A stretch of 64,000 bases of DNA from Siphonodentalium dalli (taxonomy: Eukaryota > Mollusca > Scaphopoda > Gadilida > Siphonodentaliidae): contig CP136066.1 of NCBI GenBank assembly GCA_032622095.1, positions 207,042,978 through 207,106,977 on the forward strand. Direction: 5' to 3'. Positions 35,023 to 46,075 of this stretch are shown one piece after another. The notes under the pieces are model-generated. The model did not search any database. It saw nothing but the letters and a program-made list of their open reading frames with translations, and was not told the DNA's origin. The position numbers and the translations under genes are program-made. Position 1 is the first letter of the stretch, and each line of letters starts with the position of its first letter.

Positions 35023-35621
35023 CTAATTACAGGCTCATAAGTTTATACTGTTTGTAATTACAGGCCCATAAGGTTATTGTCCCCCGAAATTTGGTATGTG
35101 AGTTTATGTACAGGTCAAGTTCGAATATGGGTTTGCCCCGCCCATTTTTGCGAGAGTTGTGGCCCTTTTTCGACTTCTCACTTTTTCGGTTTCCGGATGA
35201 TATCTCAAGTTTGGATCCTTTAATTGCAAATACCGTTTTTATGTGGATCAGTCATATCAAGATACATGTCAAGTTCGATTTTGAGTTTGATCCTATGATT
35301 TTTCTCAGAGTTATGGGCTTTTCGACTTAGAAAATTCTATTTTTCTTGTAATTTTCTTCATTTTGTGCCAATTTGAGGTCATATTTTGACTTTAAGAGTT
35401 TTTTTAAAGATTTGGTTATTTGTATGCATGTCAGTAATGAGACAATGCACAAGTGTCTTATCCATATAGTATACTTCTACAAAGCCTCCTCTCCAAATGA
35501 AGCCACCGGTTCGGGGGACACTGTGGCCGAGCGGCCTTTTATATTGTTTGTAATTACAGGCTCATAAGGTTATACTATTTGTAATTACAGGCTCATAAGG
35601 TTATACTGTTTGTAATTACAG
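35023..35621 (+). promoter_or_regulatory. Five-fold duplicated splice-acceptor junction of BTB intron 1
   Basis: The sequence taattacagGC.CATAAG occurs five times, with AG ending at 35032, 35063, 35559, 35590 and 35621. Spacing is 31 bp within each group, and the groups are separated by an inserted element at 35078-35520. Each copy contains the intron end and the first codons of exon 2 (Ala-His-Lys). Only the fifth leads into the rest of the BTB domain. Acceptors 1, 3 and 4 give AHK(V/F)ILFVITG(S/P) and a stop. Acceptor 2 reads into the inserted element. Confidence 0.85.
35078..35520 (+). mobile_element. Element with TGTCCCCCGAAAT ends inserted in the acceptor array
   Basis: The ends are tgtcccccgaaat and, inverted, ttcgggggaca. 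A relative lies at 53780-54208 with the same ends and the shared internal phrases aagttcgaat and cctttttc. The interruption falls inside a 31-bp unit after ggttat. The frame from acceptor 2 continues open through the element to a stop ending at 35330. Confidence 0.75.
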
Positions 35622-36322
35622 GCCCATAAGGTTATACTGTTTGCTGCTAGCACTAAATTGAAGAAGGATTCAGATGTCTGTACACAGAGTTCTATCCTGG
35701 AAGTTACTCTACCGTCTGGAGTCAGTCACAGAGCTGTGCATACATTCCTCAGATACATCTATGAAGGATATTTAGTGTTGAGTCGAGAACTGGCAAGTGA
35801 TTTACTCAAAATATCAGATTACCTAGAACTGAAATGTCTATCAAACTGCTGCAGGGACTACGTCGACTCACTGAAATGTGATGATGAAAATGTCATTGTT
35901 CTGGATGAAGCGCCAGTAAAAACAAAATCGGAAGAATTCTGTCATATTAGGACTTCTTGTGATGAAGATATTCCTAAACCTCCAGTCATAATAGACATAA
36001 AAGGAAAAGAGAGTCCAAAACGAAAAAGAAGACGGTCGGGCGATTCAAGTGAAAAATCAGTGTCTCATCCATCATCAAAAGCAGTTAAAAATGTTTCAAA
36101 CCCGGGTCATCATTCTCAAACAAAAGACAGACAATCAGACAGACAATCAGACAGTGACCAATTTCATGTTAGGAATTCTAATACGGAGGAGATTATTTTT
36201 GATAGTGGTGCTGCTGGTTGGGACGATGAATCGGACAAAAGGAGAATTAAGGTAGAACAGAGTTCAGAAGCCAGAAATGAAAATTGGGATGATAGTTCAT
36301 CACAGAACTCAGTTCGTCAGAG
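35622..36322 (+). CDS. BTB/POZ protein, coding exon 2
   Basis: Exon of 701 nt encoding residues 44-277. AHKVILFAAS (44-53) begins BTB helix 2. LEVTLPSGVSHRAVHTFLRY and IYEGYLVLS follow, then the alpha-helical end LLKISDYLELKCLSNCCRDY, closing a domain of about residues 14-124. The tail is acidic and Ser-rich with KRKRRR at 176-181, a likely nuclear localisation signal. It also has IKVE at 252-255, a consensus SUMO site. The donor gtaagc follows AG at 36322, phase 2, matching exon 3. No zinc fingers or Kelch repeats are seen. Role inferred: nuclear regulator or adaptor; true family name not determined. Confidence 0.88.
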
Positions 36323-36383
36323 GTAAGCTCTACATTAAACTATTTGCTACGATTTAACTCTGAAAGTGATAATTAATACTGGA

Positions 36384-36786
36384 GTTACCCTGCTGAACAA
36401 AACAAGTGTCCACTTAACTGCGGTGCGGTTAGTATTGCCACCACGGCCGAAATACAACTACACCGCGGCTCCACCGGGTAACTACAGTTGGGCTGCGGTG
36501 TACTTGCCATTCGGCCATGGTGTAGTTGCTGCGGTGTACGTTCATTAAGCTGAAAAAAGACGATTACAAACCAGAAATCTAACCACGGTGTACATGCCAT
36601 TCGGCCCCGTTGTAGTTGCCTTTCGGCCATGGTGTACTTGCCGTTCGGCCTCAGTGAACTTGCCGTTCAGCCGCTGTGTACTTGCTGTTCGGCCGCGGTG
36701 CTCAACTGCAGTTACAAACTCTGACACCGCGGCCGAACGGCAAATACATAGCGGTGCCAATGGACACTTGTTTTGTCCAGCCGGGT
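36384..36786. mobile_element. Inverted-repeat element with internal minisatellite (BTB intron 2)
   Basis: The ends are taccctgctgaacaaaacaa and, inverted, ttgttttgtccagccgggta, with shared aagtgtcca. The interior repeats a unit of about 28 bp containing cggtgtacttgccgttcggc in both orientations, giving mirrored frames. It starts only 61 bp after the exon 2 donor. Confidence 0.75.
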
Positions 36787-38469
36787 ACTGACCAATTTTG
36801 GCTCCCTAAACTCTTTAACCCATAGTGGTGTGTTTTGGTGTTTTTCCCATATTCTGGAATCTTTTGAATTTTTGCTGGTATCGACATACATAAACTATAT
36901 ATAAGAGAATATTTTCCGCCAAGGAAAGCCCTTCAACTGAACTATATGGATTAGATCTACGGCCTTGTGTCAATCAGGAGGGTTAAAATTGTATTGCCGT
37001 CCTACTCCGCTCACACCGACCGTGCTCAGATTAGTCACACATGAATACACCCAGGTAAATCCCGCATTCTTTAATTATAAAGTCAGTTTTTCTTCAGTGG
37101 TTATCTGAGGGAGTGTTTTTCTGAAATTGCTAGTTTATTGACTCAATATTTATTGTTGATAACAAACTTGCAATTTATTTGTCGTCCGAACCCACTTGTT
37201 AATTAATATTTCTCACATCGGCACGGAAGCTTTTTCGTTTCGTTTGTATACTTAATTCATTTCGTGTTTTTGTTTTCTCCTCAAGTAGGTTCCTTCTAAA
37301 AAATTAGAAATATGAAGGACATCTTGACGATGACTAAAGAGGCACATAGCTTACTTGTGGCGACACCAAATATTGCATTTTTGTGCAACATATACACCGT
37401 GGTAAGGTCTACGAAGTCTCCTATTTTCCGAAAGATAGTCCTTGTTATCAGATGACAATTGACATTTCTTTTGACTGAGCGATCTATAGCATTGTTTTAA
37501 CGGTCAATACCTGCGAATCTACGCCCGCCAATATGTATGAACGTGAGGTCTTGTATTAGACCCATGGCAAATGTAATAAAACATTACAGCGACTTCAAGG
37601 TATTTAGAAAATTCTGCCTTGTCTATCGCGATTACATATCCTTTCACTCATTCAGTCATTGTATCATCAGTACAATAGTTACTAACACTCAGTAACAGGG
37701 AGATTATATTCGTTATCCCATATATAAACACACTTCAGATTGGTGTGTTGTCTGTTGCTATAAATATAGTGTTGCATTCTTTACATCCATGTATGTACAG
37801 TATGGCTGTAACAGTTTGGGGTACTACGAGTCAGGCGATTGGTTTGATTGGGGCCTTGGGCAACCTGATATACAAGCTTTGATGACAACCAATTTTCATT
37901 CAAAAGTTTATCAATTGAAATATCGATCAAAGACTGCAAAGAAGTGAAAACTTAGTAACCTGACACTCCAGCTACACTTTACTTAAATATACAACGGTGA
38001 TTCTACCTGTGGTTAGAAAATTTTGGAGCCATCTTGGATGTTCGCCTTGAAGCGAGCCCACTGGCCTACTTGTGGCAAGTAACCATCTCCAATGGGAACT
38101 TGGAAAATACAGGAAAGCTTGGTCTTCAATATGGAGCACCTTGTTCATAAGGGGCATGGTCAGGGTGTTGCAACGATTTATTGGCTTGTCAGCATCTCCT
38201 GAATTTCAATTACATCGATGTTTCTCCATATTATCATCCGCCAGATGATTTAAGATTTACGCCGTTCAATGTATTGCAAGCCGTATTAGTTCCATACATA
38301 GTACATGGCAATAATATGGTCTCGGGGCCTCCAGCCACTATGCCGTTAGAACTGACTATGCTTACATATGGTGAGCAGTTTTCACCCCTATGCTGACATA
38401 CTTTGCGGTTTTCATCAGTGAATAATAATTAAGGCAAACGGCGACATAGAAAGCATACATATTGTCACA

Positions 38470-38890
38470 TGCTCCAGAATCACTGCCAATAGTCTTTCCA
38501 ATAGAGTCCAGCACTTGGCTCCTTAACTGCTATTTCCACATATATCGAAACGATAATCTGACAAATAGCTTTCACTCATGTATTAAGCGCAGTTACATGC
38601 AACACATTTATAGTGCGCCTGGCCACTACCCATATAATTTCCATAAAAGAGTCCAAACCATGACTCTTTTCCTTCTATTGCCACATATCCAAATGATTAT
38701 CTGGCGAATTTCAGAAAGGACTGCATTTGTATTGTCACATGTATAAAGCGCGATTACATGCACAGAGTTTATATTGCGCACAACCACTGCCAATATAATT
38801 CCAAAGAGGCCAAGACTTGGTTCTTCTCCTTCTATTGTCACATATCATCCAATGATTATCTGGCAAATAGATTCGATACAAGCATAACGA
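38470..38890 (+). repeat. Diverged tandem repeat, about 150-165-bp unit
   Basis: The landmarks cacatat then gattatctg, ctgccaatat and gcgc(a/g)attacatgca recur (about 38540, 38682, 38840 for the first pair). That gives two and a half to three units. The unit has no coding sense. Confidence 0.65.
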
Positions 38891-41390
38891 CAATGAAGGC
38901 ATTTGTATCGCATTTGTATCGCCGCTGTTAGCGCACTTTCCTAACGGAAACCGCCTAGTTCTTGCACATGTGCATTCGGAACTCATCGTCCTCATAAACG
39001 AGAAAAGACAGTATCTTTACCTGTAATTCAATTTATAGCAGGTAAGATCACGTGGTCAGGAGCATAAATTAATTTTTATATTAACCTTACTTTCAATTCA
39101 ATAAGTAACAGACTGTATTGTATATTAACCTTGCTTTGTTATAACTAACGGCATGTCTTGTTTCGAAAGTGATTCGACTTTGATGGCCACACACCGTGCG
39201 GGTTGCTCAATAACGGATGTATTACTTGTCATCGTTGGGCGAGGGCATATTAGTCAATGATTACCAACTTTGAGCAAACTGTACCAGTCTTTACCCCCCC
39301 CCCCCCCCCCCCCCCCGTGATTACCACACCTTACAATGAAGATTACAACTCACAGCTCTCACAATGTGTCAGTTCATCACTCCCTCTATGGAGTTTGGTT
39401 AAAGAAATTTAAAAACAAATTCATTTGTGAAGCATATTAAATTTTCAAACGGGATTACTAATAGAGCGCAGTGAAAGTGTTCATGATTTCGTTTCGTTTC
39501 GGTTTGATAAATATTGTTGGCATTTTTAAAAACCCGAAAAATATGAAATAAAATCTTGTCATTCACCCACAATTACGATATAAAATGCTGCTATCCTCTC
39601 ACAATTATGTTTGGGTATTATTAATAGTTATTAGGGTCATGAAGTGAACATAAAGACTCCATATTTCAACCATTGTTTCATAAGTTTAATTGACATATTA
39701 CATCTCTCCTATTTTCGTTCTATAGCGACTCCTGTCGTACTGTTCAATTTAAGTTTTGTAGACTCACTTCGCCCTATAGAACGGCCACTTCGCCTTATTT
39801 GTATAGTAGGGCGAAGTCATTTCGCCCTGAAAATATGGTCTAGGCTGGTCCCTGCATGGAAGGGGCTTCCTTTGGTCAAGTGGCTCAATAGAACTTATCC
39901 CCTCTGCCCTTCTGGCCTAGGGGGTGCCACCTATTCTACCTGGGCCTTTGATGATGCACCAGAATTTTTGGAGGTGGGTGATCTTGGACAGGGAATAGCT
40001 CCTTAACCCAACTGCAAGAGCATTTGTCTTGCGTCGAACCATTTCCATAGTACCGGTATGGTATCCCAACTTGATGCAGCCAATTCTGTTGCTGGCATCA
40101 CCCCTGACATGCTTCTCTGCATCACATGGCGTCGGCAGGTTTGACGACAATAAGCAAGAATCGCGGGTCGACAGTGGGTCCCCAGGCACACTGTCGGACA
40201 AAGATTCTGACGTTCCTCTGGTAAGTGATTTTGTAAAAGGATGAGGACACAGGTTGATCTCTTATATTGCTTCATTTAATTAAACAATTTGCGATAAAGT
40301 ACCAGTATTTACCTCAGTCAGGAAAGCTCCAGCACTGTAGCCTTTGGAGGATGTTCTGGGTGGGGAAGACTTGTTGTTGAGTGCCTCCAAGAGCTGCACC
40401 AGCCTACCAGCCTTCTGACTCTTCCCCACTGTGCAGTGGCCCACATCTCCACAAGATGGGGTCCAGTCGATCCCCTGGAATCGTAGACCTTCGGGATACC
40501 TCCAGGCCTCTCCTCCACCGGTCATTTTGCAACTTCGTTCATTCTGCTAAATTTGATCATTTTGAAATGTACCCGAAACTTGTCATGTGCGCCATCATAG
40601 ATCACTGATGCTTCTATACCTGTTCATCAAGTCCTCAGTGGTGTTCTCTACTCTCTATATATACTGGTATGCAATGATACCTTGGATCATGATTGCGTTC
40701 CCTGCTCTCTACATTATACGAGGCTGGAGTAGGGATTTGTGGCATGATATAATGATACATCGTACATATGTACATCGCTATGATATCTGCAGCATATCAC
40801 TTTGTATCTGGTTTGTGTCTCACAGGGAGCTAATTACTTTGAAATTTTGATTAGCAAATAGCCTCACATTCACATGATTAGATAGCATTTTCTAACATCA
40901 TATATAATTCCTAGCTATTATCCACATTTCAGTAGCAAATTACGATGCGATACCTGTTAATTTGCTCCCTGGTATATCATACGCATCCTGATATCTTATG
41001 ACATACACAATGGCTACATGTGACATCAGTTCAATATGTAAACTGTCGAGAGAGCGAAGAAGATGACAAAGAGAATAGGATGAAGCGACGGTAGAAGTGA
41101 CAGGAAAGAAGTCTCTTCAAAAGTTATACTTGCTCGGTTGTCTCGCTAGCATGAATTATATGGCACTACCTGGGATGTTTCTTCCAAAAACAAGGGGGGG
41201 GGGGGGGGTCCACGTTTGAGCAATGTCGGAATCTGAATTGGGAGCTCTTTCACGTAACATAATCATATCCGATTCATGACTAAATCACATTTACATGAAA
41301 TCTGTTTCGGAAGAGTGCATTCCTATCGAATTTGGATATTATGCCATTCCCGACCCCGCGACTCGCAAATCTCATGATTAGGTCGGAAAT
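38891..41390. other. Interior of the 4.7-kb element, no recognised gene
   Basis: Contains a run of about 22 C at 39295-39316, a G-run at 41194-41208 and small palindromes near 39740-39830 (cttcgccct/agggcgaag). Frames at 39644-40006 and 40280-40525 (minus) have no motif I can assign. Confidence 0.4.
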
Positions 41391-41624
41391 AAAAACTGAC
41401 TTGATAATTAAAGAATGCGGGATAAATTTACCTGGGTGTATTCATGCATGACTAATCTGAGCACGGTCGGTGTGAGCGGAGTAGGACGGCAATAAAATTT
41501 TAACCCTCCTGATTGACACAAGGCCGGAGATCTAATCCATATAGTTCAGTTTCGGGCTTCCCTTAAGGAAAAATTAATTATAATTAAAAAAATTATATAT
41601 TGGCCTATTTTAAACACTATTTAC

Positions 41625-41757
41625 CTGATCTTGTAAGACAGTGCATTCTCTTATACATTTGGGAGACTCTCATATATCAGAGAATGCACTGGCATAGCAT
41701 CTTTATTAATGCTGCACCAGCGGCGGTCCAGCGCAGCTCCTTTCATGAATTGTTAAA
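41625..41757 (+). mobile_element. Type C hairpin element, remnant
   Basis: Contains cagtgcattctcttataca and the inverse tcagagaatgcactgg, a degenerate form of the 67-bp hairpin. The type C end aatgctgcaccagcg...cagctcctttcatga follows. No intact TTAA pair remains. It ends about 80 bp before the exon 3 acceptor. Confidence 0.6.
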
Positions 41758-41839
41758 TGTTGAAGTAATCCATATACTAAAGGGGCTCAATTTGATAATC
41801 ATGTATGAATTGCTAATTTATTCACCATTTTCTCTACAG

Positions 41840-42155
41840 ACTGAGTGAACCACTCTCAACAGATGTGTCTCTAAAAGTAGAACCCCAGGATGAGTTTTAT
41901 ATAGATGCCGATGCCAGCGAGCAGCAGTATGCCGATGAATCAATGTGGTACTCTCATGAAACTACCACATCAGAGAGACTCAATCAAACTGATCCCGGTC
42001 CAGTAAACATTAACAATGCTCTGGGGACGGTGACATTCAACCAGACCGGGGTACCTCTTCATAGTACTGTGCCCATGGGAAGGCGAGTTATACCTGGCCA
42101 AGGTGAAGGACATCTAACTGATCTGAGTGCTGACGCAGATGCCGGATCTGAAGAG
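41840..42155 (+). CDS. BTB/POZ protein, coding exon 3
   Basis: Acceptor tctctacag ends at 41839 and the donor gtaggt starts at 42156. Joining to exon 2 completes an Arg codon and continues LSEPLSTDVSLKVEPQDEFY. The 316 nt encode residues 277-382 and end in phase 0. LKVE (288-291) is a second consensus SUMO site. The rest is acidic and low in structure (YADESMWYSHETT, SADADAGSEE), fitting a disordered linker between a BTB domain and whatever follows. No domain is recognised. The frame stops soon after the donor, so another exon is required. Confidence 0.8.
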
Positions 42156-42824
42156 GTAGGTTTTTAAGTCTGTTTGAAGGCTCAAAATATGGTGCCGGAC
42201 ATTTGCAGAATGGGGTCCCCAGCAGGCTCCTGTGAACGTTCGAGATTCGATTCGATGTCAAATCAGGCAAAAGGTTTGATTCGATTTGAAATAATCGCAA
42301 AGATTCGATAAATTTTCGAACCATATCACTCCGGGTGACTGATGTGACTTTTTTTATATATAAAACATTGGCTGTATCTCGTTTAACAGAAGGGAGATTG
42401 TGTTAACTGCATAATTATGTATCAATCATTGGGGTATACACAATTCAAGACTCGTAGCCACTTGGCGTCAGTGTACTGAGTAACTGAGTGGATTTGGATT
42501 TCACACAGTTGTGTCACAACCCAATTGTCATCTTTCTGTTCAGTTGCGTTGTTATTTTGTAACTTTATCCATTGAATTATTAGTTGCAGTTTGTAATAAT
42601 ATCCTTACTGCATTGATAATACAATGTTTTGAAGCTTCCACTTTCAAACGGTATGTAATATGCATATATTTTATATATGTGATCTGGCAGTTCGAAAATT
42701 AAGTGGGCCTTTAATTCCCCAAAATTTTGTTCTCTATAATATTCGCAGTAGTCTAATTTCATTTATCAATTCAATTTTCCAGTATAATCAGCCAAAATAT
42801 TACTGTGTAGGGGCCATGATGAAT

Positions 42825-43085
42825 TGATACATTACTCGTCATGTTTTCTATATGACGAAAACAAATTGTTAATGTCGCCGATCTTTTGATTATGATCGTA
42901 ATTGATAAATTGTTCGTCATGTTTTCTAATTAATCGTCGATGACGCCAACAAATTGCTCATGTCGCCTATCTTTTGATTATGATCGTAATTGATCAATTG
43001 CTCGTCGTGTTTTCTATATAATCGTCGGTGACGAAAACAAATTGTTAATGTCGCAAATCTTTTGATTATGATCGTGATTCACAGG
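42825..43085 (+). repeat. Three tandem units of about 87 bp
   Basis: cttttgattatgatcgtaat begins near 42884, 42969 and 43059 (last base differs in the third), with tcgtcatgttttcta and caaattgttaatgtcgc between. Located in the insertion within the 42.2-43.7 kb element. Confidence 0.8.
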
Positions 43086-43180
43086 AACGTTGTCCTCCGA
43101 GGATGGCATCACCAAATTCACCCTCTTGGGACCTCATTCTGCTTGGCCTCCTCTGCTATGGGAGACCTAGACTTTAAGGT

Positions 43181-43433
43181 TTAACCCTTTGAGTGCCAGG
43201 TCCGATTTTTGTATCAACCCATATACCCTGTACCAATGCATTCTCTTATATATGCGAGTCAACCATAGGTCGCCTCGCATATATAAGAGAATGCATTGGC
43301 CTAACAATTTTTCATCATTTGTTATTATTTTTTACAATTTTAATAAAAAAATTTTAGTTTTATTTTTTAGGGCCGATTTTACAGAATGTAAATTAGGGCC
43401 GATGAGATCGGCCCCTGGCACTGAAAGGGTTAA
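43181..43433 (+). mobile_element. Type B TTAA element (B1)
   Basis: TTAA at 43181-43184 and 43430-43433, with ends CCCTTTGAGTGCCAGG and cctggcactgaaaggg. It contains one 67-bp hairpin (about 43234-43300) with one change in the loop. Short palindrome ggccgat...atcggcc near the right end, as in other type B copies. piggyBac-like target choice; non-coding. Confidence 0.85.
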
Positions 43434-43735
43434 TGACTTTAAATTTAAGTTCCAAGATGGTGATGTGCACCCATTGGGCACCTTGATTATGCATTGTCGT
43501 ATGACTATTTTGGGATATAGAGGAACTAAACTAAAACAGAAAAGTCAAATTTCTAAAGAAGCTAAAAAAACCTTTTTAATTTGATAATAAAGATACCGGT
43601 ATATTCCAGAGAAAATTAGGCCTAAGCAGAATGGGTGAATTTAGTGAAGATAGCCCACTGTGCAGGGTCGCATCACTAAATTCACCCTCTGGGGACCTCA
43701 AAATTCTGCAAATGTCCGACGCCATATTGTCTGTT

Positions 43736-44551
43736 TCTGTAAAAAGTTGACGGTTATCTGTCAGACTAACTTCTCTAGAAATCCAATACAAATACCTTTG
43801 TAGAACAGAAGAGGACTGTATCATGATGTTGCATCATTCAAATCATAAGGCCAACAAACCAAATTTATTTGAGTCTCAGACAATTTTTTTACTGAATCAA
43901 TGAGGGAGGGAGGACTTTATTTTTTATTTGTTTTTTTCGTGTGCACATTGTAAGCATGGATTGTGATACATGTAGCTTCCCTTGTCTATAAATTAAAACC
44001 TCTCCATTATAACATGTGATCGTAAATCTCCTCCAGTGCCTTTAAATTGTTCTGGAGTTACAATTAGTACACCAGGCTATGAGGATCAGCTAATCATTTT
44101 CTTCAATGTAGTCATCTACTTAATATTCTACACTTTATGTATACGTGATAGTCAATCTTCACACATGTTGGTAAAAACATACCAAAATAATGTGAAATTG
44201 TTTTGTTTTTCTTATTTTTCGTCATAATATAAAAAATTGAAATAAAACATCCAATGCAGGCCATTTATTTCAATGTGCTGGTGTCTGAGACTCAAATAAT
44301 ATTTTTTTTCTTTTGGCCGAAATGTTTGGTTGATAGAGGAAATTATTTTTTCCACTCTGAAATGGCCAATTGTGATATTCAATGTGGCTTACTTTTGCCA
44401 ATTCAATCTTTCGATTTTGAGGCGAGCTGTCACTCCTGTTCCATCCATCCTGTAATTTTCATCTTTACCGAGTTAAAAACAAGGCACCTCAACCTTAGAT
44501 TGTTAGAATTCTGATCCTAATCCTTTTGTAGAAAGGAAGACGACTGTCCCA
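43736..44551 (+). other. BTB intron 3, no recognised exon
   Basis: ctcctccag ending at 44036 resembles an acceptor, but in the phase required after exon 3 it gives a stop at once. Nothing else was recognised. Confidence 0.45.
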
Positions 44552-44893
44552 TTAACCCTTTACCCAACAGAAGGGCCCTGTGCCAATGCATTCTCTTATA
44601 TATGCGAGTCGACCATAGGTCGCCTCGCATATATAAGAGAATGCATTGGCTTAACACATTAATTTTTTTTAGGTCAATGCATTCTCTTATATATGCGAGG
44701 CGACCTAGGTCGACTCGCATATATAAGAGAATGCATTGGCACAGGGCATAACTGTAACTATCACAATGTGGACAAGGAGCCGGTTCCAATGATATCCATA
44801 TTTGTATGGTTCTATTGAGACAGACCGAAGATATTTTAGGCTGTTGAAGCTTTATTTGGCCGGTTTTGGCCGTTTTGTTGGGTAAAGGGTTAA
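44552..44893 (-). mobile_element. Type A TTAA element with two hairpins (A2)
   Basis: TTAA at both ends, and CCCTTTACCCAACA inverted repeats. The hairpins lie at about 44584-44650 and 44675-44740; the second lacks two bases in its loop. Orientation is opposite to A1. The long minus-strand frame here is a hairpin artefact. Confidence 0.87.
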
Positions 44894-45471
44894 TCAAATT
44901 ATATTATTTTGATTGACATGGTAAGAAAATTCCTCAGAAACACCATTGGTGATGCGACGGACTTTTGTCAAAATTGTTAATATGACTAGCAGACTATCTC
45001 TGTCAAATATAGTACTCTTCAGAATAGCTTTTTGTTCTGATTTGAAGTTGTTAATGTCTATTTATGACAAACCATAATGAAAAGTTTTCAACGGATTGGC
45101 ACTCACTTTCTGTTTTAAAGCAGGATAATATATACTTGTTCCATTTGCCGGTAGAGTAATTATCATGTCAGTCTCCTTGAAAAGCTGATGATATTTACGT
45201 CAGATTTACGTCTCTCGATAGAACTTTTTCCCAGAAATGGAAGGACTTTCTGAGGTGACCTCACACCATCAAAATAAAATTCTAAAAATAGCAATGCATA
45301 CCAGGTTAATTGTCAACTATGATGAACCTTATAATAGCTACTTGTTCTGACGTCAATCTTCGATAAAACATGGAGCAAAGATGAGTGAAATGTGTGAAAA
45401 GTCATTTTATTTTGTTTTCTTTTTTCTCGTTTGGGTATAATATTGTTACTATTTTTAGTAACTCGATCTCA
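44894..45471. other. BTB intron 3, no recognised feature
   Basis: No exon or element end was recognised. Confidence 0.4.
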
Positions 45472-45871
45472 TTAACCCTTTACCCAACAAACCGGCCAAA
45501 ACCGGCCAAATAAAGCTTCAACAGCCTAAAATATCTTCGGTCTGTCTCAATAGAACCATACAAATATGGATATCATTGGAACCGGCTCCTTGACCACATT
45601 GTGATAGTTACAGTTAGCCCTGTGCCAATGAATTCTCTTATATATGCGAGTCGACCATAGGTCGCCTCGCATATATAAGAGAATGCATTGGCCTAAAAAA
45701 AAGTCTTTTTTTAACACTTTTTACCATTTTTTCTTACATTCTTTAACAATTTTATAATTTGTAATGTGTTAAGCCAATGCATTCTCTTATATATGCGAGG
45801 CGACCTATGGTCGACTCGCATATATAAGAGAATGCATTGGCACAGGGCCCTTCTGTTGGGTAAAGGGTTAA
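45472..45871 (+). mobile_element. Type A TTAA element with two hairpins (A3)
   Basis: 400 bp including both TTAA sites, nearly identical in layout to A1. First hairpin at about 45625-45691, with one arm change (ccaatgaattct). Second hairpin at about 45773-45839. Confidence 0.88.
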
Positions 45872-46075
45872 AGCACTGCATTCAGGATTCTGCTGGCAAT
45901 GTCACAGACCAATGAAATAGCGCATATTCTGAGCCATAACAAATGAAATGGAGAGAATCCCATCAATACAAAAATAAATATCTATGAGAGATCGAGAGCT
46001 GTAATTCTGATAAATTTATCGTGGGCTTTTCAAAGAGACTGCTATCATGTAGGCATGTATCACATTTAGCATTTC
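45872..46075. other. Spacer
   Basis: No feature recognised between A3 and B2. Confidence 0.4.

Larger units (their letters stand above)
36911..41574. mobile_element. 4.7-kb element with about 180-bp terminal inverted repeats (intron 2)
   Basis: 36911-37091 is the inverse of 41391-41574, well preserved (ctatatggattagatct; ggaccttgtgtcaatcagg-like blocks; gcacggtcggtgtgagcg). The interior carries a tandem repeat at 38.5 kb and C-runs. It has no recognisable transposase; the frames at 39644-40525 show no known domain. It fills most of BTB intron 2. Confidence 0.7.
42180..43735 (+). mobile_element. Long-form CATTTGCAGAATGAGG element carrying further insertions
   Basis: The ends are aatatggtgccggacatttg and, inverted, caaatgtccgacgccatatt. 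The first hairpin is split by 42225-43087. The second half of that hairpin is at 43105-43140, the internal phrase at 43152-43490, and the final hairpin at 43625-43710. A type B element (43181-43433) sits in the internal phrase. The element starts about 25 bp after the exon 3 donor. Confidence 0.65.

Noticed and set aside
35505-35540. tRNA-Leu/Ser-like A box, gtggccgagcgg
   Set aside because: No acceptor stem, anticodon arm or B box in the right place; it lies at the edge of an inserted element.
39644-40525. Cluster of 70-120-codon frames inside the 4.7-kb TIR element as a transposase
   Set aside because: No catalytic DDE/D pattern or known domain could be seen and frames overlap on both strands.
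44036-44227. Exon 4 of the BTB gene after an acceptor-like ctcctccag
   Set aside because: In the phase set by exon 3 it gives a stop after two codons.
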